This document shows positions 1 through 13,800 of a stretch of DNA of 64,000 nucleotides, in pieces (positions within the stretch are counted from its first letter, which is position 1; each line of letters begins with the position of its first letter). Origin of the DNA: Antitrichia curtipendula. Its lineage: Eukaryota > Streptophyta > Bryopsida > Hypnales > Leucodontaceae. The notes below the pieces were generated by a model. The model did not search any database. It was not told where the DNA came from and saw nothing but the letters and a program-made list of their open reading frames with translations. The stretch lies in assembly GCA_951230915.1 (NCBI GenBank), contig OX579641.1:13804254-13868253 (forward strand), in the 5' to 3' direction. The position numbers and the translations under genes are program-made.

Positions 1-1038
1 GGAAAGTTGCCTCCCGTCTCACTTTTCAAGAGCCTCTTTTTGCAAATGTTGGACACATCCATAGAGAATTCCGGAAAATCTTTAGTCTAATCATTACATT
101 GCGCAAAAAACATGAAGCTCCAAGTAGCCAAGCCTAGTTAGAGTATTAAATAATAGATTAAAACTACTTTTCCAAAACCTTTGAATGGACTTCATCCATT
201 GGGTATTATAATAGCTCTTGCAATATTAATCTCTTCAAAATCTTCATCATTCATCTATTAGATAGTGTTGTCTAAGAATGATTCTAAGAATGATCCATTG
301 TACGTTTCCATTCCATTCACTCCCTCCAGTCATAGGAAGGTAGTTACTGCCTCTTTTGAGTGCATAGGCATAGTGTTGTCTCTTTTAGAGATGCATGGAT
401 TCCACCTTTCTACATGCATGTTTATATCGAGTGTCACTTATTGAAAAATAAGTTTCAAAAACAAATGCTGAGAATACAACTGTTTTACAAGATTCTTTCT
501 TCTCCGATAAATTTTTCCTGAAAACAAATTTCCCTACAATTTTGGCATCTATTTTTAGAATTATTTTGGGTCAACCCCAGCCTACTCCTATAGTGACATA
601 GAGCCTTCTCTTTTGAGAGAAAAAGTAGAATGTTTTTTCTACCTACATCCCCCATCTATGTTTGGAGTTTTTCGACGTGGTGTACAAAAAGAACAAATTC
701 ATGTCGTTGACCTCACAAAAGAAGAGGCTTGGCTCGGCTAGAGCCGAGTTGTGAAGCGCTTTCTGATGTGAGATTCACAGCAAACATTCGTAGAAGACGT
801 GGAGCTTTTCTTTTTTATCATGGATATGATATATGGTAAATTACTTATTGGTGCACCGACCCCCATTCATGCCCAACTGAAAGTATGGCACCTAACACTC
901 TACGGACATGTCTGTCTCATACCTTGGAGTGAATCATGTGGCATTCTCCGCTACCAACTTCACAGGTGTAAGACTGTGAGAGGGGGAGGTTCATTTTGAT
1001 TCCATCATGCTCGATCGTAGTCCTGTTTATTTGGTTGG
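1..1038. other. spacer, no gene seen
   Basis: AT-rich, with stops in all frames at short intervals. Apart from the small hairpin near 740, nothing identifiable. Confidence 0.6.
733..748. repeat. small hairpin
   Basis: CTCGGCTAGAGCCGAG forms a 7-bp stem with a 2-base loop. It stands alone in AT-rich spacer, has no U tract after it, and no function is suggested. Confidence 0.4.
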
Positions 1039-1451
1039 AAGGTAGGAGGCTGAGAAATGGCACATCAAAGGGCTGGTCTGCGTTTTTCGTGTATTTCATT
1101 GGCTGGGAATAATTTTAGCTCATTTTTCAAAAAAAGAGAAATAGATGAGGTATCTAACGCAAGTGGTTTCGTATTTTTCCAAGCATTTTTGAATTACTTA
1201 TGAATTTTCAAACGAGTTGGGTCACGGGTCCCTATTTATGACCCTAGGTCTTTTATAAATGATTCACTTGCAATTCTAAAGAAAGACAGGAAAAGCAAAG
1301 CAAATAATTGGCTCTTGCAATTGATAATGCTTTTTTCTTTGATTCATTCAATGATTATACATGTCAATTTCAGAACCGACTGATATCCACTTCACAACCA
1401 TTTATAGGGTCCATTCTTAATGCCTGTCCCATTTCAGAGCCTCCTACCTTA
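1039..1451 (-). mobile_element. MITE, family A
   Basis: Ends AAGGTAGGAGGCTG and GAGCCTCCTACCTTA are inverted. The whole length matches, in reverse orientation, the element at 62673-63091, at about 90% by eye. No coding capacity; TTA at the border suggests PIF/Harbinger-like insertion. Confidence 0.8.
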
Positions 1452-4400
1452 GGTATAACTTACAAGTTACAACTGCAGAAGTTTAAAAAAAAAACATTTA
1501 GATATGACTGCTTTTTGGTTTGAGTGACTGTTCTAGAAGGTCATCTCATCTCCTGCCAAGCTTGTGGTTTGATGTGGGTACCAGTACGTTATTACAGCTT
1601 TTGTTACTGATAGCTGCTCCTGTGTTGACTTGGTAAAACTAATGGCAGGACGTTAAAATGGTCATCTGAAGACTGCAGTGGAAAATGCTGGAATTTTTTA
1701 ATTTTCCACCCATGATAAAATTTGGAAATTTGGAATTCCAATTTGGAATCAAAGGCCCAATATTAGCAAGTGGAGGCGGGGAACATAGACATAGTAGGAG
1801 AGGTAAAGAACGGAAGACACCAAGCAACCACAAAAATAAAGGTATTTCTTTTACATTTATCCTTGGCTAGGGAAAGACAAATTTAGGATGTAGACTTTAA
1901 ATGACCACTTTAACATCCTGCAAAATAATGTACAACATATAGTGAAATTAGATTACCCTACATTAATTTCTTGACATTTGTCACTAAGTGAATAAATATC
2001 AACTATTATTGTACAAGAATGCACTATTTTTGAATTAGGTGTTGTTGTAATTGGGACTCAAAAACCTCTATGTGTTGTACAAATGGAATTATTTGTAGAA
2101 ATATTTATTGACTTCAATGGCTTGTACAATAACTTTCTTAGGATAAAGCAACCTAATTGTTTGAGGAACCTAATTTCACTATTTAGTATAGTAAAAAAAA
2201 CTAAATGTGGTATAGACATGTATGTATAGATTGATGATTAGGCCTAGAAGGTCAAAATGGCATTTGTATTGCTACAAATAAGATACGGACATCCAAATGC
2301 TCAAGATGACTAAAAGCAGCATTTCATCAAACTATCACATTGAGTATATTTTTTAAATAAAGAGAGAGAAGAGAAGTAACTCCAACCTTTTGGTAGGTTG
2401 GCATAACTTAAGGGCTCATTCATATTGAGGCCCATGTATAGTCACAAATGTCTATATTAGTGAATCTAGTACTATAAACCTCAATTAACTTCTAAAGGAC
2501 CATTTGTTCCTAGGAGAGACAAAAGGGAACTTGGTAGGGCTCATATCTACTTCTATTTAATAATTTTTTTAATATTGAGAATCACCTTAATTTTATTTAA
2601 AAAAATTTGTAGACTAACATGATAATGTAAAAAAAAATTAGAACCCCATAGTGAAAAACTTTAAAGTTAAGTAGATTCACAGTCTTATAGTCACCTAAGG
2701 TGCAAAAATAAATAAAAATAAAAAATAAAAAATATATGTTATATGTTATATTTTTTATTGTTTTTTTTTTGTTTTTTTTTGCTATAAATGCAAATATCTT
2801 GCAATCTAGACAACCAATTTTTTTTTTAAATTCCATAGATTTTTCAATAGTCTAGTGCAATATTCTATAGTTAGATATGCAAAAAAGTAATAATTCTAAG
2901 TTTTTTTCTTTTTGCAATAGAAATGACAGTTTTGAGTGTTTTATGGAAAAATAAGGTTGTGATCCTTGAGGGATTTAAAAAAGGGCTTTATACAATATGA
3001 ACATAATAACTAGTCTAATTTTTGATTGGAAAGTTTGGAGTATTAAAGAAAAGGTTGTATAAAGAAATTTGGTGAAGGTTTTGGATTGTATATTAGTGGT
3101 GGGATCGGTGAAGTTAATGAATTGTTGATTGTTTTCTAGTTTTCGTTTATTAGTGAGAATGCAAATTGCATATTTGATGGTTATGTGGTTGAGAGTGGCT
3201 AGTGATTTTATAATGTAGATTTTGGGAGGTTGAAAGTGTTGTAAAGAATTTGAACTATAGTTGTATATGTTGTTCCTTTGGGTTCAGTTGTGAGTATTAC
3301 TAATAGTGAAGTATACCATCCAAATATTAGCGGCAGATATTGTGAATGAAGGAGTCATATTTCCATGTTTTTGAATGTTGAGCTTAGAGCATGAATTGGT
3401 CATTGCAAATGTGAATTTAATGAATTGGATGTAATGTTTTGGGAATGGATTAGTAGGAGGTGAGTTTTGGGAAGTTGTTGTATGTACATTTATGTTGTTG
3501 TTTGACTTGGGCATTCCTCAAAAAACATGCCAAAACTTTAGAGACTAATATGGCATTGCCTCCAATTTGAAAGAATAATTTCTATATTTGTCTTGGAATT
3601 GATCCTACCACACAATAGGGCAATTTTTTCAAGCACAATGCATGTAGTCAACAAACTCAAATATGCTAGGGAATCCTCCACTAGCATTGATTTCTTACTA
3701 CCTATCAATATCCTCACGTGATGGTTGTCTTCATTATGTAGACTCAAAAGCAACCCTCACTACAACACAAAAAACGCTTCATGGACTCCATGCCAATAGA
3801 AGCACCAATTTTTCAATACTCATAGGTGTAATCTGTAAAAAACTTTGTATGCTGGCATACAAAAAGTGGTATTGCACTTGTGAATGGAAGAGAGACCATA
3901 CAAATCACTTGGATGTATCTCTTCTATAAACAAAGAAATCATCTAGCTACTTTACACACAACTTGGACAATTTTTAGAAAGAGAATTTGTTGCATATGAT
4001 AGGTTTTGCAAAACAAAGTAGTTCAATAAAAATTTAAAACAAATTAGTCAGCAAACATCCTAGCGTAACCCATTGTCCTCTCTACAAACGTTTGATGCTT
4101 GTCTAAGCATAGAACCACCTCCATAGCGGCCTTGGTTGTGGCACACCCATGACATTGTTTTGCACAACATCCAAAATTCTTGCAATGACAACACCCTCTT
4201 CCCACTCTAACAAATTGTTATGTACCTGCTCAACTAAATGTTCAGGAACTTGGACCTCCACTCAAACACAAGTACATTTTAATTCAATTGCTAAGATCCA
4301 CACAATAAGAAAAACATTAAATATTTATGAAACACCTTCAACTAAATTTCGACTTTGCAACTTTAAAGTACTGTGAATGTTCAAAAGGGAGCTCGCATGC

Positions 4401-5355
4401 AATCTTCAGTTGAGCCATTCCTAAGGTAGATGAGCCTATTACCACCTTGATTTGCAATCTAAATCTGCAACCCCTATTGGAATCTTAGGACCAACTTCAA
4501 TACATGCAGACATTTTTCAAAGGTGTGTGCTTATTTCACGAATCAAACCCAAGTAATTATAATTTTTTTGATGAAAATTGTAATTTTTGTGAATTTTTAA
4601 AGTAGTCTATCCTGAATTTATAAAACACCTATAAAGTGAAGTTATAAATGTCCCCTAAGCAACTCATAACCATCTTGTATTGTATCTAACGGCGCTCAAG
4701 TACTCACCAATCAAAAATTTATGCATTATCTCTTATTGAGATTAATGCACTAGTTTTGTCATAATATAAACAGATTTGGATAAGTTTGGTGGCAGAAAAG
4801 GCTCCAAAAGTAGAATGGCAGAAATATGCAACTGGCGGTTATAGGTTGGTCTACCTTAACTTGTTCATAATCAAATTACCTCTATGAATATCTATTTTGG
4901 ATGACTATAGGATGGACAAAAACATTTTTTCATCCATTTTCAAAAGAAAAAGTTAATTGAGTACATTTTCAATGAATAATATTGTAAATTTTCCTTATTA
5001 TGATATTATTGACTCTATCTTTTGGACACAACTATGGCATGGACTCTCACATCAATTATGGTTACTAAATCTAAGTTTCCAAATTCTATAGCTCCAATTG
5101 CATTCATATTGCACAATGCAGTTAGGATTTGGTTGGAAGATAGGGGTCCAACTAGTCGAATGTTTGTTCTTAATTTGTATAATTGGTCAGATGAGAAGGT
5201 CCAATTTTTTCTAATTTTCTAATTTAAAAAATATATATTTAAAGCTTTTATACCATTGATTTAATATTTTTTTGTTTAATTTCTCTAATATCCACTATCA
5301 ATAAACAAATATTAATGTTTACCTAGAACAAAGCCTCACAATCATGTTGTTCTTG
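1452..5355. other. spacer, no gene seen
   Basis: Very AT-rich with A and T homopolymers near 2700-2830. TTAACTTCTAAAGGACCATT at about 2485 resembles a family C terminus, but no partner end was found. The scattered frames of 60-90 codons have no protein-like features. Confidence 0.6.
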
Positions 5356-6781
5356 TTGATTTTTTTAAAGTAGAAGATGCTTAATCCATGGATCACCTTT
5401 GTAGTATACTATGGCCTTTTTTGTTGTTTACTCTTGATAGAAATTTTAGCCATAAAAATGATGTTTTTTGAATTTGAGTCCAACTAATGAATCAAGTGCA
5501 CCTTCTACTTTAATTGGAAATTTTAATTTTTTTTTAAATTTCAGTATTTCATAGCAATATGAACTTTGGATCTATACCCAAACCATAGTTTGTTGATTTT
5601 CTAATTTTAGAATGCCACAATAAATCAATTGATTTTTACCATGACATTAAATACTATAATGCACATCTATGGTGAAAATTTTAGATCTTTTAATATATTG
5701 AATATTTGATATTATTATTTTTTTAATTTTTGTAAAAAAATCACAATAATTTCAAATCCCCTCCCCCCCCCCCCCCCCCTATTTGAAATTTTTATGACTT
5801 GTAGTAGACATATGACTTCATCTTTGAAAAATAAACATAAAAAATTGTATTTATATTTGGTTGCAAAATGGCAACACACATAGTAAATTTTTTGAAATCA
5901 ATGGTCATGGGCCCATCTTTCCAAATGTTAAAATGAAGTACACTTACTTTTTGAGATATTGATGAATCTTCATCCTTTGAGTTCCTACTTTTTTAAGGAC
6001 TATTTTGGACAAGCCTAAGAACACTAATAGGTGCCTATTAACCTTTCACTCCAAATATTTACAAAACAATTTTAAAAATTAAACTTAAGATCATTTTTTC
6101 CACTACATTGTTCTCCATAAGTCTAATCAATAGAAATTAATGAATTAAAACTCTTGATGATAGAAGGGGGACAATTTTATAACCATGTAAAGATGGGCCT
6201 ATAACCACTGAGTTCAAGCCTCATTGTCCATCACTAATTTCAAGCCTCACTATCCATCATTTTGTTTTTTTATTACTTTACAACTAGATTTGAATGAATA
6301 TTTTCATATTTATTTTTCAAAGATGAAATCATATGTGTACCACAAGTCATAAAAATTTCAAATTTTTTGGGAAAATTTTGAAAATTATTTTGAATTTTTA
6401 TGAAAAAAATGAAGAAAATTCATATCAGATATGTACTAAAAAGATCTGAAATTTTCACCTTAGATGTATATTGTAGTGTATAACATCATGGTACAAACCA
6501 AAATTACTATGACATTAGAAAATTAGAAAACCAACAAACCATGGTCAATAGGTCCAAAGTTCATATTGCTATGAAATATTGAAATTTATAAATTTTTCAA
6601 AACTTCCCTTTGGAATAGAAACTACATTTGATAAGATTCATTTCATTACTTGAATTCAAATTCAAAAAACATCATTTTTATAGTTGAGCTATTCACATTA
6701 AGAGTAAATAGCAAGAAATGACAAACATACGCTACCAACAAGTATAGTGGATTAAGCATCTTTTTCTTTAGAAAAGTCAAT
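5356..6781. repeat. long inverted repeat (foldback)
   Basis: An arm from about 5356 to 5930 (GATGCTTAATCC, CATAGCAATATGAACTTTGG, TTTGAAATTTTTATGACTTG) reappears inverted at about 6180-6781, separated by roughly 250 bp. Identity looks like 80% or less, so it is old. No coding capacity. It could be a foldback transposon or two nested inverted MITEs. Confidence 0.75.
5763..5779. repeat. poly-C tract
   Basis: An uninterrupted run of about 17 C inside the left arm of the long foldback; the right arm lacks it. Similar shorter runs are at 7325-7333 (C) and 14791-14802 (G). Confidence 0.9.
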
Positions 6782-9336
6782 AGTACTATAATAAGGGGTT
6801 TTGTAATATTATTCACTAAAAATGTACTCAAGCAACTTCCAAAAAACAAATTGGATGAAAAAAACATTTTTCCATCCTACGCATTTAAGTGAAGTCATCA
6901 AAAGATCATTTTGCATCCTCATGGCTTTAAAACTATTCTTTAAACTTCAAATACTATTTTACAAAGATATAAACAAAAATGCATACATAAAAGTCTACAT
7001 AATAGTTTTTATAAAAGAATTTGGACTTTAAAAGTTAAAATTTGGGAGTTCATAAATATGCTAATTTAGATATTCTAGGTGCATTTATTTTAGTTTATGT
7101 ATTGCTTAGGACAAGCATAAAGCAATCCACATTTTAATGATCAAGGCTAATATACTAAAATATTAAATCTTCAAATATTGTTGCACAATCTTTTCATTTG
7201 TTCCACCCCCAAAAGAGTAATTTTCCTACCTCAAAAAACAATCCATCAAAATTAACTAGCCATAAATAGGTTAAATTTAGAGTTCAAAAAATCACCAAAA
7301 ATGGAAACTATAAAATTTAACATACCCCCCCCCCTCCCTTCAATTATTGATTAAATTTTTTATTGATAAATCTTGCTTTGAATATGTTCCAATTTTGTAT
7401 AGTAACAAATCGAATTGTATGGATACATTCTAAAATCATATCTTAAAACTTTTATTTAAATCCACCATTAAATCATTTATCCAATACATCTTCACAATTT
7501 TGAAATTTTGGACTTCCCATGATCTCTAGGCAATTAATCCCTGAGCTCCTAATGTGATTTACTAAAATTTCAAACCCTTGTGAAGTCATTTCAATCAAAC
7601 TATCACCTAATAAGAGATCCACATATATAAATTGTCCATACCAATTGGTAGTGGAGACAAGCCCGGAGCTCAAAGGAAAGGGACACGTCTTTTGACCGTA
7701 TTGTTGAAAAGATTATAATAGTCAAACAAGGAAATCTTTAAATTTTGAGAGACATGATCCTATTGTTGGGGCATTGGGGGTTAAAAGAAAGACAATGTGA
7801 CCGACTTCTTTTACAATTTTATTGACATAAATAAATGTAATTTTAGAGTTTTGCAACAATGCAAACAAATCGAAATTTAATCAAGGAGGTAGAAGTATAG
7901 TAGCAAGGCCTGGAGGGAGCGGAGGGGATGCCAAATTGTCAATGGAGAATTTCAAATTTTAGTTAGGATGTCAAAAGGAATGATGAATTGAGACTCATTC
8001 AAGGTCGTAAAAGGATCCAGGTGAAAAAAAAAAAAACATGTTGCAAAAGTCACCTGGTGACTCCTGTTGATGTGAAACCACATGTGTTTTTTCATACCAT
8101 TGCAAAGTCATTATTTGACATAAATTGATAAAAAAAATGAGAATGTTCAAAGTTTTGAAAAACTATAAATTATAGTTGCTTGGAAGTAAGTATGAACATG
8201 ATTCGTTTATCAAACCAGATGTAAATTAATTTAAATGGATGAGAACTTGCTCATCTAAACAAACATTTGTATAAACGGGTGGAAATTGTTCATATGAATG
8301 AAATTCTTGAATTCGAAAATAATAAATTGGAGTGTTGAAGCCTATGGTTGCTTTAAAATTATTCATGTTGTAGTTTATTGGTTCAAATTGTCCGTGCATG
8401 CGGGTATATCATGTTAGTTTTGTACTTGCCAAATTTTGAAAATAAAAAGGGAGACTTCCAATATATATATAGTTATAAATGAAGATGCACAAAAATTTCA
8501 AATAAAAATTCAAGAGTTAAAAGGTTAATGCATACACTCTAATTATCTTTCTCTTGTTATCATAAGATAATTATAGTATTTATACATAGGTGGATCTAAA
8601 TGATTTATTAAGTGTCGTTTTTATTATTAAAGTGCCTAATATTTTTGTTGGATCTTATTGGAAGTCAGATGAGTATTCTAGATTATATTCATGTGTATAT
8701 TTTGGACTTCATATAAATAAATCGTGGATTTTCAAAGTGTTGAGGCAACAATACATTTTAGACAAAAATATGCAAGGGTCAATTTCTCATGCAAAAGGAG
8801 GCAATACATTTTAGACAAGAATACGCAAGGGTCAGTTCTAAAAAGAAGTCACAACTATGTGCAATTATTTTACACTAATTAATCCAAGTATGATCATGTT
8901 CTCAATTTTCATAAAGAGAGAATGATCACCACACAATGATGCCATCATTATGAATAGTATAAATAAAACAAATAGAATGACACTAAGTTTAAGGTATATC
9001 ATCTATTTCTGACAATGTTAAATGTTTTAGCATATAATTGATTGAGCAATTTAGAGGGTTTAAATTCTCTATTTTCAGAGAATAGAAATAATGAAGATTG
9101 CACTATTTTTTACCTAATTCTTTTTTGATCAATTTTAGAATTAGGAAAATTGAAAGAAGTGTTATTTTAAAATTTGACTTGTTATTGATGTACAGGCAAA
9201 CCTATTTTTGAGAAGCACAAAACTAGAATGTGTTATTAAAAGGTATCAGTGTGTTATTCATTACACAACAATGAGGTAGCTAAGCCACATCATATTCCAA
9301 TCATTCACAGAAGAGATCACCTTATATTGCAAGGAA
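6782..9336. other. spacer, no gene seen
   Basis: AT-rich with only short chance frames. ACATTTTAGACAA(A/G)AATA and GCAAGGGTCA recur close together near 8750-8835, a small local duplication. Confidence 0.6.
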
Positions 9337-9577
9337 GTGCTAGCATGTGAACACAAAATCTAGGAGCCCATAAATCTAGGAGTGTCTATTATAGACACCT
9401 TCTACGGTTACAAGTGTCCATATTATAGGTACCTATGTTATAGATTCTTTCTATGTTGTAATGTACCTATGTTACAAGTACAGATATTATAAACACCTTC
9501 AAATGGTTGTATAATTACATACCTACAATCACGTTCAAGGCTCGTAGGCTCACATCTCTATGCTCACGTGCTAGCAT
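9337..9577. repeat. palindromic MITE-like repeat, family D
   Basis: Ends GTGCTAGCATGTGAAC / GCTCACGTGCTAGCAT. The interior is a run of small palindromes such as ATTATAGGTACCTATGTTAT. Related copies are at 10611-10829 and 61335-61474. Confidence 0.65.
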
Positions 9578-10610
9578 CGCTATATATAGTGCAAATGGGA
9601 CCATTGTCAGAAACACGTTGCATATCTTATATAATGCCGTATAGAGGATCTAATTTTGTATTGAATGTGCAATTCCACACAGCATGATAGAATGAATAGT
9701 ACTGCTACCCACCGCCACCATTAATGAAATCGTATAAAACTGTAGAAATATTTGCATTCAGTACATCCTCTATAGTGTTGCAGGATTCAAAGGCAAAACA
9801 TCGAATCAAGAGGGTCAACAATTTTATCCTTTTTCAACAGTCAAAATAGATCATCCCCAAGGCATGGGAGACAAATTGAAAAGAACCAAGACCAGGTCCT
9901 TCAAGAGTTCAAGTTCAAGAATATTATTATGTACATTATGTAAGTAAGGATCTCATGCCAAATCAAATGGTTCAGTTTCCAACTGTTGAATTTCAACGCA
10001 GATGACAGCTACAGCTCTGGGAAAAAAAAATCTTGAGCACATGTGAAAATGTGATTGGAAATCCACCGATTTTGCATCAACGTAAGGCCGTATACAGTTT
10101 CAGCCGCAATGAAACAAATGCATTCACACTGTTTGGGCCGCACCCTCTTCACACGCAGGCCAATTTGTACGAATTTTTGAAAGCTATGAGATTAGAGATA
10201 AGCTTAGGTTTACGTGTGACTGAAGCAATGTAGGTGATGAGCACAAATTCTGTGCATTGCCAAGTGAAAGTTGTACTTACAAAAAAGTTAGCCTCAGTCC
10301 CTTGCAATTTGAAGTTGTACTTCCAGCTCATTGCTTGAGGCTTGTGCAACATCTAGGCTCTATAACGACAGAATTGGGTACATCCTAATGATGCTGGTGT
10401 GTTCACACTTGGTGCAAGTGATTTTTTTTGTGGTACCGTGACCGCAAGCTATTAATATCCATGGACAAGGTTTGATAGTCCCTCCAAAATTTGATGTTAG
10501 TCATTGGTCACGGAAATAGCCTTGTATTGCAAAAAAAAATTGTGCACTTGCCATGGTGTTAACAATGGTGTTAAAGTGAGGGATGTAAATAGATAACAAC
10601 TAATACAATA

Positions 10611-10829
10611 GTGCTAGTATGTGAGCTTAAGAATGCGAGCTTGTGAGCATTCAACCTACAATATAGGGACCACACACTATAGTGTATCATAAGCACCTAT
10701 AATATGGATATTTGTAATATATATATATATAAGAATCATAGACGGTTTTAGAAGTATATACACCTATAACATAGGTGTATAGTATTCTAGGCTCATGGGC
10801 TTACACTCCTATGCTTACATAATAGCAAC
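10611..10829. repeat. palindromic MITE-like repeat, family D
   Basis: Begins GTGCTAGTATGTGAGC and ends near ATGCTTACATAATAGCAAC. It contains ACACCTATAACATAGGTGTA and an (AT)n run at 10716-10731. Confidence 0.65.
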
Positions 10830-13800
10830 CTTCACAACCAACATGAACATCTAAAGGTATGTTTCTACTTAGTGCTTGTAAAAATGAGTGTTATAGACAT
10901 TGTGCCTCATATAATTTAGAAAAAGACGTTGGTTACACTGAAAATTGATTGCTCTTTGTTTGATGAATGTACTACTATTTATTAGTTATTTTTTGTTTTT
11001 AAACATGAACTTGATTTTTTTCTATTCCAATATGAAGTGGTGGCAATATCACTAGTTTCCTTTCTAAGACATAATTTGTCAAGGCCTCTATAATTTTTTG
11101 ACTTATAACTTACTTTCAAGAAGGCCTAGTTTGATTATATCAAAATAAAAAATTTGAGTTTTTTTATGCCTATTAAAAGTACTTTTGGATGTGCTTTCCA
11201 TTAGAAAAAAAATGAACCTTCAAGAGGGTTGCTAGAAAATCTTCAAAGGACCTTGAAGATTACATTTGATTTTGCACTTCCATTAATTTTTAGCCTATTG
11301 TTGCTCACTATATGTTGAGATGTCGGATGATTATCAGTGTATGGGGTGGCTCAATATCCGAGTACCATAGTTGTAGGGCTCGGTCAACACATTGATGCCA
11401 AGTAATTAATTAAAGTTCCCAAAGTAGATTCGACACTTCAAAATTTAATTATTAAAAATTCAATATTATCTTCAAATAAATATGATAGCATACATCAAAG
11501 TCCTAGCTTAAAAGGTAACTAAGTAGGGTGTGTGAAAAGATGAAAAGAGAAGCTATTTATACAAGTGGGATGGTAGAAGGTAAAACAACCCATGTGGGAT
11601 ATGTAAATTAGGATTAATAGGAGCTCAACCGTTCATAGTTAAGACAAAAGTAGGAAATGTTTTCAAAGTAAAATTTTAAACCTCATTTAGTCATAGTAAA
11701 ATAATTTTTTTATTTTAAACTTTGGACTAAGTTAATGTGTAAAATCAAGCTTAATTTCATCTCCAAAAATCCATTTATTATTTAGAGACTTCAATCGGTG
11801 GTCAATTTTTGGTTGTATATGGTGTTTATTTTTGCATAAACAAGGGTTATGATTGAGTTGTCATGATGTGGGTTGTTTAAAAGTTAAAATAGACATCTTT
11901 ATATATTAAAGAAAGTGTGTAATGTCGGGAGTTCTTATTAACTTTTCTTGTTGGTTGCCGGTTGATAACAAGTTGGTTAGTAGTTGATGTTAAGACTAAG
12001 AGGGTTTAGGATTAGCTGGTGGCTAGCTTCTTAGGGTTAGAGTTGTCTATTTAGAAGCAAAGGTTGGTCCCTTGTCTCTCTCTTGGTTCTTGATAAATTT
12101 GGTGTGTGAGATGTACTTGAAATATTAAATTGTACCTTTATTGGTGTTTTATTGATGGAGGCATTAATGTGAAGAGTTTTGGGTTGTGTTTGGATAAAAT
12201 GTTGAATCAAGGCAATATTTTGGATCTAAATGTTTGGAAAGTTGATTTTCCATGATACCAATTTTGAGATGTAAATCTCATATGAAAATGGAGATATGAG
12301 GCATCAAAGTGGAGGTGATTGGGATTTAAGGCAACCAAGAAGAGGGTATTGGGGAGATTCAATCTATTGAGTTTTCATGATATGGCTATCAGAACTTGAA
12401 GGAATATTTCTTAACTTATCTAATACCTTATATCAAAACTTCGATACAATGGGCTTGAGATCTACGAGTTTTGCACAAAATACAACTAGAGCATAGAGGT
12501 CGTGACTAGACAAAAAGTCAAAAATGGAAAATGTCCACCATTTAAGTTAAACAGTATCTTAGAGCACAATGAAACATTATATGTGAATGCTTGATTAGTT
12601 GATTTAGATTGTGGCAAAGTTTCAAGATATTTGCTATGATTTTTCATCATTTATGCTAGTTCAAATCTAGCTATGGTAGTTTCTAGGTTATTGTAGGAAT
12701 TATGGAATAGAAATTTGGATAAAAGAAAATTTCAAAATAGGTTTAGGATATTTAAGAAAATAAAAGGTTTAAATGGATTATATGCAAAATATTTATATAG
12801 CAAAGGCCCTATGCTAATCTATACTTATTCACACAATATTGTCGCAATGTATTGGCCATCGACACACATTGTGTTGTTTGTAGTCGTTGCATTTCCTATC
12901 CGACAGGTTGAATTGTATCAAAGATGATGTACAACAACTTCTTCTACGATGGCAAGAGCGCTTAATACAAATTATGTGATGAGCTCTATGCATGTTGTTC
13001 TACAAGGTCAGCTAGTAGTGTATGTGGCAATGGTCGTTGGGCAAAAAATGCACCAAAATCCTTACTTGTAGTGGGAAGTGCATTGTGGGACATTGTTGAT
13101 CTTGAACAAGACAAATATGAGGCTCCACTCCGCAAACTTCAAGGATAATTTATGATTGTGCTTAGTCTACAATTGTGAGCAAAAATACAAATTCAACATG
13201 TTGGCCTTCATTTTACATTGTGATCACTATAGATTGTATAGGATTAGAGATGCATATTTTTGCAAGTGGGGAAGTAGCGAGGAAGACAATGATGTTGGTG
13301 AGTGGAGAAAGTCTGCAATGATCATCACAAGAGGTGTTAAAAGTATTTGCTTCACATCTATTTGTTGCTACTGCCTCACGCTGCATTTTGTGCACAATTG
13401 CATTAGTTATGGAGGTTCCATAGTAGAAGGATTTAGGTCTTCAACTACTAATCTAATGAGCATCCTCAGAGCATGGTGTGCTTAAAGACAAAGTTCTCCA
13501 TATCAAAAGTAAACAATACTTATTTTACTAAACTTGAAACACTTGTTTTGACTGTCGCTATATATACTAGATGAAAATGAAAGGTTGTATTGCTTCTACA
13601 ATTGCATTCTTAGTCATACTTGATATATACAACTAGTGCAAATTTGGGGGCCTTTAGTCATCATGGACAAGCTGTACTTGAAAACCTAATCATTTATGAC
13701 ATCCATTGATTTATGTGGATTGTAGAGCTTCATTGATTGAGTTTACATATATGGATGTAGACATCATAGATTATGCCACCTCAACATGTCCACTCAAAAA

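Noticed and set aside
13156..13485. 109-codon plus-strand frame as a gene
   Set aside because: Cys- and aromatic-rich translation with no recognisable motif, overlapped by an antisense frame of similar quality, in featureless AT-rich DNA.
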